A stretch of 13,274 nucleotides of DNA, taken from contig CAZTQN010000060.1 of NCBI GenBank assembly GCA_964615765.1, forward strand, positions 1 to 13,274, in the 5' to 3' direction. The translations under genes and the position numbers were made by a program. This document shows positions 5,592 through 12,778 of this stretch, piece by piece. This DNA is from CAZTQN01 sp964615765 (lineage in GTDB: Bacteria; Planctomycetota; Phycisphaerae; Phycisphaerales; UBA1924). The notes below the pieces were generated by a model. It was not told the DNA's origin. It saw only the letters and a list, made by a program, of their open reading frames with translations, and made no database searches. Within the stretch, counting starts at the first letter, position 1, and every line of letters begins with the position of its first letter.

Positions 5592-8297
5592 GTGAACGAT
5601 ACCTTGATGGTGTGGATCACCCGCGCTGTTCGGGCCGTGCGAGCAGGCGGCGCGATACTGCTGGTTGCCCTCAGCTGCGTCGCGCCCTGCTTCGCCCAGC
5701 CGACGACCGAGCCGTCATGGCAGTCGTGGGGTGTTGAGCCGGGTGTCCGCGGCTCCACTGAATCTCGTATCTGGATGACCACCGAGTGGGATCCCGACGG
5801 CGACGGGCCATTGCCGAAACAGTTGGTCGTCTGTGGTGAGTTCACTTCCGCCGGCGGCATCGCCGCGAACCGTGTCGCACGATGGGATGGGTCGAGATGG
5901 CACCCCATCGGCTCAGGCTTTGACGGCGAGGTGGACGCCATCACCACATGGGATCCGGACGGAACCGGGCCCCTGACGGCTCAGCTTGTCGCGGGCGGAC
6001 GATTCCTGAGATCCGGACTCATGACCCTCAACCGGATCGCTCGTTGGGACGGCACGAGTTGGCGGCCTTTGCTCATGGGTAACGGCCTTGGTGTCAACAA
6101 CGTTGTCAACTCGTTGACAACTTGGGACCCCGACGGCGAGGGGCCACTGCACGCTCAACTCGTGTTGGGCGGGCAGTTCACCCGTGCCGCCGGCGTGAAT
6201 GTCAACGGGATCGCGCGATGGGACGGTTCGGCGTTCTACGCCTTTGGCTCGGGCTTGGTCGGCGGCTCACCAAGCGAAAGCGTCAACACGGTATTGACCT
6301 GGGACCCCGATGGTTCAGGACCGCTGCCGATCCAGGTGTTCGCGGCGGGGTCGGTGCGCACGGCAGGGTCACCGCAGACGATTGTTCGCTGGGACGGATC
6401 AGCTTGGCAACCGTTCGGGCGCCTGTTGGGTCGACCTCCAAGTGATCAGGTCGTCGCGCTTACGGCGTGGGACCCCGACGGCGATGGGCCGATGAACGAG
6501 CAGTTGGTTGCCGGTGGCCAGTTCCGTTCCATTACGCCTGCGGGCCCACAGGTGAACTACATTGGCCGTTGGGACGGCGCGGCGTGGCAACCCATCGGAA
6601 CCGGCGTAAGCCCCGGAAGTGGGCTCACGGTCTATACGCTGACGACTTGGGATCCAGACGGAGCCGGACCTCAGGCAAAGCAGCTCATCGCGGGAGGCAG
6701 TTTCATCACCGCCGACGGTGTGACCGTCAACAGGATCGCTCGATCGGACGGCATCGCTTGGCATCCGCTCGGGCTGGGAATGTCATTCGACGTCTATTGG
6801 GCACGACCTTGGGACCCGGACGGACCGGGGCCGCTCGCTGATCAGCTTCTCGCCGCCGGAGAGTTCCCATCCGCCGGCGGCAGAGCGGTGAATGGCATCG
6901 CCCGTTGGGACGGATCGGTGTGGCAGCCATTCGGCACGGGGATGGATAGCTCGGTGCGTTCGCTTGCGACCTGGGATCCGGACGGCGCGGGGCCGCTCCC
7001 GAGTCAACTTGTCACAGGGGGCTTCTTTACATCTGCTGGGGGCGTTGCCGTGAATCGGGTCGCTGGCTGGAACGGATCGGCGTGGCAACCGTTCGCAACG
7101 GGACTCAGTGGAAAGACGCGATTTCCGGCGGTGAATGCGCTGGCAACCTGGGACCCGGACGGTGCGGGGCCGCTGCCGGATCAACTCGTCGTCGGTGGAG
7201 ACTTCACCACCGCCGGAGGTGCGACCGTCAATCGGATCGCCCGCTGGGAGGCATCAGCGTGGCAACCGTTGGGAACGGGGATGGTCGGCACGTCCGGTTC
7301 CGCAAGTGTTGGGGCACTCGCTTCCTGGGACCCGGACGGTGACGGGCCTCAGGCGGTGCAGTTGGTCGCAGGCGGGAGCTTCACAACCGCCGGAGGCGTG
7401 ATCGCGAACAACATCGCCCGCTGGAATGGCACTCTGTGGCAGCCCTTCCCAACGGACATGAACGGACCTGTCACCGCGCTCGCGGCCTGGGACGCAGACG
7501 GACCCGGGCCGCAGACAGCCCAGTTGGTCGCAGGCGGAGACTTCACCACCGTCGGCGATGTCACGATGAATCGCATCGCCCGTTGGGACGGATCCGCGTG
7601 GCAACCGTTCGGGGCGGGGATGAATGCCGCGGTACGCGCACTTACGACGTGGGACCCGGACGGTGACGGACCGCAAACAGCCCACTTGGTCGCAGGCGGA
7701 GAGTTCACCACTGTCAGCGGCGCCCCGATGAATCGCATCGCGCGCTGGGACGGATCTGCGTGGCAACCGTTCGGGGCGGGATTCGACGCCGCGGTGCGCT
7801 CGCTTACGACGTGGGACCCGGACGGAGAGGGACCGGAAAGAGCCTACTTGGTCGCGGGCGGCGACTTCCTAATCGTCGGTAGCGTGACGGCAAACTGCAT
7901 CGCCCGTTGGAACGGATCCACGTGGCAGCCGTTCGCAACGGGGTTCAGCGCCACGGGTTTTACGCCGAGCGTGAACGCGCTCACGACCTGGGATCCGGAC
8001 GGCGACGGACCGTTGCCCCTCCAGCCCGTTGCGGGTGGTGTGTTTGGTCGCGCGGGCGACTTGCCCGCTAGCCGCCTCGCCACCTGGTCCACCCGCAGCC
8101 CGCTCGACCCGCTCCCACCCCCCCCACCCCCCTGCCGCGCCGACTTCAACACCGTCGCCGGCGTGACCGTGCAGGACGTGTTCGACTTCCTCACCGCCTG
8201 GTTCGCCGGCGAGCCGCGGGCCGACTTCAACGCCGTCGGCGGCCTCACCGTTCAAGACATCTTCGACTTCCTTGAGGTCTGGTTCGTCGGCTGCTGA
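5592..8297 (+). CDS. Secreted WDPDG-repeat (propeller-like) protein with C-terminal dockerin-like module
   Basis: 901 aa from a GTG start at 5592, chosen because GGAGGG (5580-5585) precedes it by 6 nt and a signal peptide follows at once (basic RAVRAVRAGG, hydrophobic AILLVALSCV, cleavage near CFA/QP). The open frame upstream to 5457 lacks these. Residues ~62-830 are 14 tandem repeats of 51-62 aa with the pattern V.ALTTWDPDGDGP...QLVAGG.FTTAGGV.VNRIARWDGSAWQPFG.GM, the last one truncated. Similar 'GG.FT...N.IA.WDG..W..LG.GM' repeats occur in bacterial and Rax2-type propeller proteins. The D-x-D-G-D-G loops may bind calcium. After a Pro-rich linker come two copies of ADFN..GG.TVQD.FDFL..WF, bracketed by Cys848 and the terminal Cys901; this matches the dockerin-like module I know as 'GC-type' from Phycisphaerales. 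Codon use is mixed, unlike the preceding gene. Likely exported and surface-anchored; the ligand is unknown. Confidence 0.9.
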   Translation: MNDTLMVWITRAVRAVRAGGAILLVALSCVAPCFAQPTTEPSWQSWGVEPGVRGSTESRIWMTTEWDPDGDGPLPKQLVVCGEFTSAGGIAANRVARWDGSRWHPIGSGFDGEVDAITTWDPDGTGPLTAQLVAGGRFLRSGLMTLNRIARWDGTSWRPLLMGNGLGVNNVVNSLTTWDPDGEGPLHAQLVLGGQFTRAAGVNVNGIARWDGSAFYAFGSGLVGGSPSESVNTVLTWDPDGSGPLPIQVFAAGSVRTAGSPQTIVRWDGSAWQPFGRLLGRPPSDQVVALTAWDPDGDGPMNEQLVAGGQFRSITPAGPQVNYIGRWDGAAWQPIGTGVSPGSGLTVYTLTTWDPDGAGPQAKQLIAGGSFITADGVTVNRIARSDGIAWHPLGLGMSFDVYWARPWDPDGPGPLADQLLAAGEFPSAGGRAVNGIARWDGSVWQPFGTGMDSSVRSLATWDPDGAGPLPSQLVTGGFFTSAGGVAVNRVAGWNGSAWQPFATGLSGKTRFPAVNALATWDPDGAGPLPDQLVVGGDFTTAGGATVNRIARWEASAWQPLGTGMVGTSGSASVGALASWDPDGDGPQAVQLVAGGSFTTAGGVIANNIARWNGTLWQPFPTDMNGPVTALAAWDADGPGPQTAQLVAGGDFTTVGDVTMNRIARWDGSAWQPFGAGMNAAVRALTTWDPDGDGPQTAHLVAGGEFTTVSGAPMNRIARWDGSAWQPFGAGFDAAVRSLTTWDPDGEGPERAYLVAGGDFLIVGSVTANCIARWNGSTWQPFATGFSATGFTPSVNALTTWDPDGDGPLPLQPVAGGVFGRAGDLPASRLATWSTRSPLDPLPPPPPPCRADFNTVAGVTVQDVFDFLTAWFAGEPRADFNAVGGLTVQDIFDFLEVWFVGC
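5772..8090 (+). repeat. Fourteen tandem coding repeats of about 150-190 bp
   Basis: DNA-level repeats within the 5592 gene, each marked by a TGGGAYCC(C/G)GACGG core: the first TGG is at 5787, the last at 7989. Only the eleventh departs from WDPDG, reading WDADG. Copies 9-13 are most alike; copies 11 and 12 (about 7475-7800) share long near-identical runs around the RIARWDGSAWQPFGAG segment, suggesting recent duplication or gene conversion. Early copies (2-5) are more diverged. Confidence 0.9.
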
Positions 8298-8393
8298 CAT
8301 CGTCCGTTCGCTGCGCTCGCAAACCCCGCACGCCGCGCGTTGCCCGACGATTCGGGAAGCGGCGCACCCACCACCGCAATACCGTTGCCGGCG

Positions 8394-8999
8394 ATGCACA
8401 ACCTGCGGCTTGTGATCACCGGAGTATGGCTGCTCAGCGCGAGCGTGCTCGCCGGCTGCCTCACGCCCGCGACCATCGAACCCTCGCCGAACGATCCGCC
8501 CGCGCTCAAGGCCATCCGCGCCCGATATGAGGCCGTCGTCGCCGCCGCACGCGAAGATCCCGCCACGCACTGGCACTCCAGTTGGACGGGCAACATCTTC
8601 GTCAACACGCTCGGCGGGCGGCACCGCGGGCTCTGCTACCAGTGGCAAGACCACGTCTTCCGCGGCGTCGAGCCCACCGTCCGCCGCGTCGGGTGGGACA
8701 TCAGCGGCCTCGCCTCCAACCGCGGGCATGACCGCGAGCATCACGTCGTGCTCGTGTGGGATCCGCGCCGCGTCCGCCGCGCCGACATCCTGCCCGACCC
8801 GCCGGCGCAGTCGGTGTACGTGCTCGACGCGTGGCACGAAGGCCGCCCGCTGATGCACTGGCTGGAAGTCTGGCTCGAGAACGAAGCCCCGCACCACACG
8901 CCGCCGGAACTGGAAGAGTTGCCGGTCGACTACGACGACCCCTCGGCCCCGCCGCCCTTCGCCGACCCGCTCCCCCCGCCCGCCGCCACGCGCCCCTGA
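8394..8999 (+). CDS. Putative lipoprotein with possible papain-like Cys-His-Asp triad
   Basis: 201 aa; I do not recognise a named family. The ATG at 8394 is chosen because it places a signal peptide directly at the N-terminus, ending in a lipobox (SVLAGC, Cys22); an upstream TTG at 8340 would add a polar leader. No clear SD is seen. Residues 35-55 form a short helix; the core (60-160) contains NTLGGRHRGLCYQWQDHVF, then EHHVVLVWDP, then VYVLDAWHEGRP. The order Cys81, His116/His117, Asp145 (in VLDAW) matches the catalytic order of transglutaminase/NlpC-like cysteine peptidase folds, so a peptidase-like or amidase-like domain is plausible but only inferred. The C-terminal 40 residues are acidic and Pro-rich. 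It lies 96 bp after the repeat-protein gene on the same strand. Its stop TGA is the first three bases of a 14-bp repeat unit that recurs downstream. Confidence 0.75.
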   Translation: MHNLRLVITGVWLLSASVLAGCLTPATIEPSPNDPPALKAIRARYEAVVAAAREDPATHWHSSWTGNIFVNTLGGRHRGLCYQWQDHVFRGVEPTVRRVGWDISGLASNRGHDREHHVVLVWDPRRVRRADILPDPPAQSVYVLDAWHEGRPLMHWLEVWLENEAPHHTPPELEELPVDYDDPSAPPPFADPLPPPAATRP

Positions 9000-9010
9000 C
9001 CTCTCGCCCC
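8997..9010. repeat. Outlying copy of the 14-bp TGACCTCT repeat, containing a stop codon
   Basis: TGACCTCTCGCCCC; its TGA is the stop codon of the 8394 gene. It is nearly identical to the unit at 9061-9074, 50 bp downstream, so the repeat family flanks both sides of the hairpin between two convergent genes. Confidence 0.7.
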
Positions 9011-9019
9011 TCTGGGTAC

Positions 9020-9038
9020 CCCCACGCTCCGCGTGGGG
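9020..9038. terminator. Hairpin between convergent genes, possible bidirectional terminator
   Basis: CCCCACGC (9020-9027), 3-nt loop, GCGTGGGG (9031-9038): an 8-bp perfect GC-rich stem in the 106-bp gap between the lipoprotein (plus) and methyltransferase (minus) genes. Neither flank has a good T-tract; the plus side is pyrimidine-rich (TCCTCTTCTCTTCCCC). It sits where a shared terminator is expected, but could equally be a dispersed palindrome. Confidence 0.5.
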
Positions 9039-9060
9039 CGCGTGTCCTCTTCTCTTCCCC

Positions 9061-9102
9061 TGACCTCTCGCCTCTGACCTCTAACCCCTGACCTCTAACC
9101 CC
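9061..9102. repeat. 14-bp (2 x 7) tandem array abutting the methyltransferase stop codon
   Basis: Three 14-bp units: TGACCTCTCGCCTC, then TGACCTCTAACCCC twice. The array ends 3 bp before the minus-strand stop TGA (9106-9108). On the minus strand it reads GGGGTTAGAGGTCA repeated, G-rich on the sense strand of the methyltransferase. Confidence 0.9.
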
Positions 9103-9105
9103 TGC

Positions 9106-10014
9106 TCAGTGCGTCCCGTTGCTGACCGCACCATTCCCGGCCGCGGCCGCCCGCCGCGTCTCCGGCTTGATCTCCGCGATCGCGCCGACCGTGCCGCTTT
9201 GTTCGCGTCCGCCCTCGGGCTTGCGATACAGCGCCCGCAGCCCGCCGTAGGCCTTCGGGTGCGCACGGTGATCGCTGACTTCGACGCGCACCGGCACCAG
9301 CCCGCTCAGCAGTTCCCGCACGCGCTGCTCGTTCATCTTGTGCGGGTGCATGTGGTCGACGTGCTCGGACAGATCAACAAAGAACCACAGATAGCCGCCG
9401 GGCATGAGCAGCCGCTCGATCTCGCGCACCACCGCGGCGGGGTCGCCTACGTGGTCCAGGCAGTTCTCGCAAATCACCACATCCGCCGACGCCGACGGCA
9501 GCGGGATCTTCTCCCCCGGCGCCTGCACGAACACGATGTGCTGCGCCGACGGCGGGACCAGACCTTCTTCGAAGTAGCCGCGCGCGATCGGATCGACCGC
9601 CGCCGCCCGCTTCCACCCGCGCTTCGCCGCCGCGCACGCCGGATACGGCCCCGGTCCGATCTCCACCACACTCCGCCCGGCGCACCAATCGTGAATATCG
9701 CCCGGCTGTCCTTCGCTCGGCAAACCCAGGAACACGCCGAGCTTCACGATCCGTTGCCACATCCATCCCTGGAACAGCGGCTCGAAGGGCGCCTTGTGCC
9801 GGCGCTCGGACCCGCCGAAGTGCACCATGTCGCGCCAGTAGGTCAGCTCGCCGTCGTACTTGGCGCGTTCGACCTCGTCGCGGCCGAGGTGCCGGTCGAT
9901 CTCGTCGAGCCGGTCGTGCACGGAGGCCAAGCCCGGGCGCATCATGCGGAGCAGGCGGAGCGGCAATCGTCGGATCTTGGGCGGAATGGCCGCGAACGGC
10001 GCCGGTTCAGGCAT
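9106..10014 (-). CDS. Class I SAM-dependent methyltransferase (Methyltransf_11 type)
   Basis: 302 aa, predicted cytoplasmic. The Rossmann-type methyltransferase core spans about residues 112-215: motif I VVEIGPGPYP (116-125) for SAM binding; the acidic D141 in AAVDPIA after the second strand; ADVVICENCLDHVGD (177-191), corresponding to motif II with its following helix; and LLMPGGYLWFFVDL (202-215) as motif III. The N-terminal ~100 residues carry a basic amphipathic segment (KIRRLPLRLLRMMRP) and a FGGSERRHKAPFEPLFQGW region that may help bind the substrate. The HVDHMHPHKMN segment (218-228) is His-rich. The C-terminal 35 residues are low-complexity. The ATG at 10014 is the furthest supported start; no SD is obvious. 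The substrate is unknown; the domain layout resembles methyltransferases acting on sugars or small molecules more than on DNA or rRNA, which is inference. Convergent with the lipoprotein gene, divergent from phoU. Confidence 0.9.
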   Translation of the reverse strand: MPEPAPFAAIPPKIRRLPLRLLRMMRPGLASVHDRLDEIDRHLGRDEVERAKYDGELTYWRDMVHFGGSERRHKAPFEPLFQGWMWQRIVKLGVFLGLPSEGQPGDIHDWCAGRSVVEIGPGPYPACAAAKRGWKRAAAVDPIARGYFEEGLVPPSAQHIVFVQAPGEKIPLPSASADVVICENCLDHVGDPAAVVREIERLLMPGGYLWFFVDLSEHVDHMHPHKMNEQRVRELLSGLVPVRVEVSDHRAHPKAYGGLRALYRKPEGGREQSGTVGAIAEIKPETRRAAAAGNGAVSNGTH

Positions 10015-10026
10015 GGGCGATGATAA

Positions 10027-10066
10027 GGCCCGCGCGGGCCGGCTTCACCTCTAGGCCCAGCCCTAG
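10027..10066. promoter_or_regulatory. Palindromes in the divergent methyltransferase/phoU intergenic region
   Basis: A 14-bp perfect palindrome, GGCCCGCGCGGGCC (10027-10040), and a 5-bp hairpin, CTAGG/CCTAG (10051-10066), lie 12-50 bp upstream of the methyltransferase start. The spacer between the two divergent starts is 204 bp. The palindrome could be an operator or an mRNA leader hairpin. No PhoB box or convincing -35/-10 pair was seen. Confidence 0.35.
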
Positions 10067-10218
10067 CGCCCCGCCGACCGCCGCCCGCCGTACACTTTCC
10101 GCTTATCGGCGTCCCGGCCGCGCCGACCGCGCAGGCCAACGCGGCGGTGCTCGCCGCAGCGTCGAATCGCCGGTTTTCTGCTCCGCCCGCCCGTGGCGCG
10201 GGCATACTCAGGTTGGTG

Positions 10219-10995
10219 ATGCCCGAACCTCTTCCAGAACCCCTCCCGAACTTCACGCCACGCCTGCAGCCCGTCACGCACTTCGAGCGCGACCTGGACA
10301 CGCTCAAGCGGCGTCTGCGCGACGAAGCAACCGCGACCGTCGGCATGCTCGAAGCCTCGATCGCCGCGCTCTGGGAACTCGACACGCAGGCCGCCGGCGA
10401 AGTGCTGAAGCGCGACGACGGGATCGACCGCGAAGAGGTCGAGATCGAAGAAGCCTGCTTTCGGCTCATGGCCCTGCAGCACCCCTTCGCGCGCGACTTC
10501 CGGCAACTGGCCTTCATCCTGAAGGTCAATGCCGACCTCGAACGCGTCGCCGACCACGCCTGCTCGATCGCCAAGATGACCTTCCGCCTGGCCGACGCCC
10601 CCGCGTTCGTGTGGCCTACGGCCCTGCAGGAACTGGGCCAGCGCGTCCCGATCGCGTGTCACAAACTCCTCCGGGCCCTGCTCAACGAAGAGGCCGACAT
10701 GGCCCGGGCCGTCGTCGCCGACGACAAGCTCCTCGACCGCCTCACGCGGCAGCTGTTCGACGAAACCGTGGTGTTCATGGAGCAGACGCCCGGCTCGCAG
10801 GCCACGGGCCTGCTGGTCTACCGCATCGGGCGCGAGCTCGAACGCGTCGGCGACCTCATGACCAACATCGCCGAGGACATCGTCTACCTCGTCACGGGCG
10901 AGATCGTCCGCCACGAACGCAAGCGCCTCCGCGAACGCCAACCCGGCACGCCCACGCCTCAACCGGGCGATGACCAACCCCCGCCGCGCCAATAA
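10219..10995 (+). CDS. phoU: PhoU-family phosphate signalling regulator
   Basis: 258 aa, all-helical and cytoplasmic. PhoU proteins contain two three-helix bundles that bind metal clusters and couple the Pst phosphate transporter to the PhoR sensor kinase, repressing the Pho regulon when phosphate is ample. Both repeat signatures are visible: ADLERVADHACSIAKM around residues 105-120 in the first half and RELERVGDLMTNIAEDIVYL around 205-225 in the second; the E..D acidic residues are the metal ligands in characterised members. HFERDLDTLKRRL near residue 22 is a typical PhoU opening. The ATG at 10219 is chosen because it directly precedes the conserved region; the SD is weak (AGGTTGGTG). The Pro-rich C-terminal tail (ERQPGTPTPQPGDDQPPPRQ) is an extra. 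No pst or phoR/phoB gene is in the window, so it is an orphan here. Divergent from the methyltransferase and convergent with the acyltransferase. Confidence 0.95.
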   Translation: MPEPLPEPLPNFTPRLQPVTHFERDLDTLKRRLRDEATATVGMLEASIAALWELDTQAAGEVLKRDDGIDREEVEIEEACFRLMALQHPFARDFRQLAFILKVNADLERVADHACSIAKMTFRLADAPAFVWPTALQELGQRVPIACHKLLRALLNEEADMARAVVADDKLLDRLTRQLFDETVVFMEQTPGSQATGLLVYRIGRELERVGDLMTNIAEDIVYLVTGEIVRHERKRLRERQPGTPTPQPGDDQPPPRQ

Positions 10996-11021
10996 GCACG
11001 GCTCAACGGCGTCCCGTCTTT

Positions 11022-11056
11022 CCCTCGGCCCTCGGCCCTATCCCCTCGGCCCTTCC
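11022..11056. repeat. 7-bp tandem array (CCCTCGG) between phoU and the acyltransferase stop codon
   Basis: Five 7-bp units: CCCTCGG, CCCTCGG, CCCTATC, CCCTCGG, CCCTTCC. The period runs into the TGA stop (11058-11060) of the minus-strand acyltransferase gene. On that strand it is a series of GGG runs with 2-4 nt loops (quadruplex capable). No hairpin terminator is seen in this 62-bp convergent gap. Confidence 0.9.
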
Positions 11057-11057
11057 C

Positions 11058-12263
11058 TCAAGGCACCAGCCACTTCAGCGTGGCCGACTGCCGCATCATC
11101 GACGCCAGCCAGAAACTGGCGGCGACGGCGACGAAGAACATGCCGACGTCCGCCGGCAGCCCGCCCGGCACGCCCATCGACCGAGCCACGGCCCACAGCG
11201 CCTCGATCACCAGCACGTGGCACAGGTACACGCCGAAGCCCAGCGAGCCCATCCGCCCCACGAAGTTGGCAATCGGGCCCCGCCACGCGGCGAACGCCAG
11301 CAGCAGACCCGCGAGCGCCGCCGCGCGGGCGAAGATGAACTGCACCTGCTCGCTCGGGGCCAGCATCGCCATCGCCGCACAGCCGACGAGGCACGCCGCG
11401 ACGACCGCCAGCCCCCACCAGCGGTACACGACCGGCCGCACGCCGGAGATCCACAGCAGCCCCATCCCAAGACCGAGCAGGAAACCCGGCGACCGGATGT
11501 ACAACGTCCGCATCGCCTGGTAGTCGCCGCCCGGCTGAGGAAGCCAGGACGGGAACGGGATCGTCATCATCGCCAGAGCGGCCGTCAGGAACACCGCCGC
11601 CCCAATCCGCTGCGAGCGCGTCGATCCGATCGCCATCGCGATCAAGGGGAGCGTGAGCAGCGTCACCACCACCAAATACGGCAGGAACCACAGGTGGTAA
11701 GTCGTGCCCCAGAAGAGCAACTCCCACGACCACCGTAGCGACGTCTCGTGCCCGAACATCACGTAGTTGAAGCCGCGGGCCATCACGTACAGCCCGGACC
11801 ACACGACAAACGGCGTGATGATGCGGATGACGCGGTGCCAGGCGAACTTTGCCGTGCCCGCGGCCCGACCGGTGATCGACGCCGTCGCCGCGGCGTTGCG
11901 GCCGAGATACTTCTGCAGCGTCAGCACCACGAAGAACCCGGCGATCAGATTCAGGAACGCCGTGCCCCAGCGGCCGAGGTCCGGCAGCGCCATCGCGTGC
12001 CACACGTCGGATCGACCGGCGTGCACCCAAATCACCGACACCGCGGCGATACACCGGATGACGTCGATCCCGACCAACCGGGACGCCGCAGACTCTTGTT
12101 TGGCTTCAGAACGCGCGAGCGCAGCAACGGACGCCCGCGATGACTCGCCGGGCGCCGGATCGGACGGCTGGGTCCGATCACCTTCTGGCGCGATGCCCAC
12201 AGGCAAAGCGCGTGACCATGTCGCTGGGAGCCGAATGACTCTCCTCCTCTCTCGCGCAGACAA
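11058..12263 (-). CDS. Acyltransferase family 3 integral membrane protein (OafA/YrhL-like)
   Basis: About 401 aa with roughly ten hydrophobic segments. The family signature opens the core: RLVGIDVIRCIAAVSVIWVHAG (62-83), carrying the Arg and His81 expected in acyltransferase-3 proteins, then HRVIRIITPFVVWSGLYV (143-160) and the YHLWFLPYLV motif near residue 203. Later segments include SPGFLLGLGMGL and the final FGVYLCHVLVIEAL (conserved YLCH) region. Such proteins acylate exported carbohydrates at the inner membrane, for example O-acetylation of exopolysaccharide or O-antigen; the substrate here is unknown and no glycan cluster is adjacent. The start is uncertain: TTG at 12263 opens the frame. 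AGGAGG lies inside it, about 6 nt before an ATT codon (12236-12234), and TTG (12206) and GTG (12200) are alternatives that trim an unconserved, polar 63-residue N-terminal extension. Its stop is fused to a heptad array shared with phoU's 3' flank. Confidence 0.9.
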   Translation of the reverse strand: MSARERRRVIRLPATWSRALPVGIAPEGDRTQPSDPAPGESSRASVAALARSEAKQESAASRLVGIDVIRCIAAVSVIWVHAGRSDVWHAMALPDLGRWGTAFLNLIAGFFVVLTLQKYLGRNAAATASITGRAAGTAKFAWHRVIRIITPFVVWSGLYVMARGFNYVMFGHETSLRWSWELLFWGTTYHLWFLPYLVVVTLLTLPLIAMAIGSTRSQRIGAAVFLTAALAMMTIPFPSWLPQPGGDYQAMRTLYIRSPGFLLGLGMGLLWISGVRPVVYRWWGLAVVAACLVGCAAMAMLAPSEQVQFIFARAAALAGLLLAFAAWRGPIANFVGRMGSLGFGVYLCHVLVIEALWAVARSMGVPGGLPADVGMFFVAVAASFWLASMMRQSATLKWLVP

Positions 12264-12778
12264 GTTTGCGGCGGAGATGAGGCCCCGTCAACGACTTTCC
12301 GACAAATGGCAGCAAACTCGGGATAAGCCCTCGATAAACCACGCAAGAAATCGACCGCAGATACGCCCAACGCCGCCTGTTTTGGCGGGAAACAGTGGGG
12401 CCTGAATGGGTGATTGACTGAGCGTCGGGCCATCTCTCAGTGAACCAAGCCGCACCGGGCCGGGAGCGGGTCGCACTGGTCCGCAGATCGCTCGACCAGA
12501 CTCGCAACCCTTGTCCGAGCCCGAGCCCGAACCTGCGGCGACCAGGCCGGGCGGGTCGAAATAAGCCGAGCACCATGAAGAGGCATCGCGCCGAAGCCGC
12601 ATTCGGGGCGCCGGCTCGCCATGCTGGAGTCGAAGCTCCCACGGGGGTCGCGTTCTGACATTTCGCGGGTCCGCAGCGCGAGCGCATCGTGGAGGCGACG
12701 AAAGCCGCGCGGCCCCGGCCCGCGACTTGACGCCTATCCACCGCTGCCCGCCCCGCCGCGCCCCACGCCCACCAAGCA
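12264..12778. other. Gene-free interval upstream of the acyltransferase and downstream of 16S
   Basis: About 515 bp without a convincing gene, tRNA or 23S/5S sequence on either strand. Long open frames here are GC-rich shadows with Arg/Ala/Pro-rich, non-conserved translations. The part nearest the acyltransferase presumably holds its promoter. One imperfect hairpin (CTGTTT...AAACAG, about 12376-12394) and a short 6-bp repeat, CCGAGC (around 12515), are the only structures I see. Confidence 0.6.

Noticed and set aside
8340..8393. Upstream TTG start for the 201-aa lipoprotein
   Set aside because: It would put 18 polar residues before the signal peptide; ATG at 8394 gives a normal lipoprotein signal.
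9109..10023. Plus-strand open frame of 304 codons opposite the methyltransferase
   Set aside because: Arg/Ala/His-rich with no recognisable motifs; the minus strand encodes clear SAM-binding motifs.
12600..12660. tRNA-like T-arm (GGAG-TCGAAG-CTCC)
   Set aside because: The loop lacks TTCGANN and no acceptor, D or anticodon arms could be placed around it.
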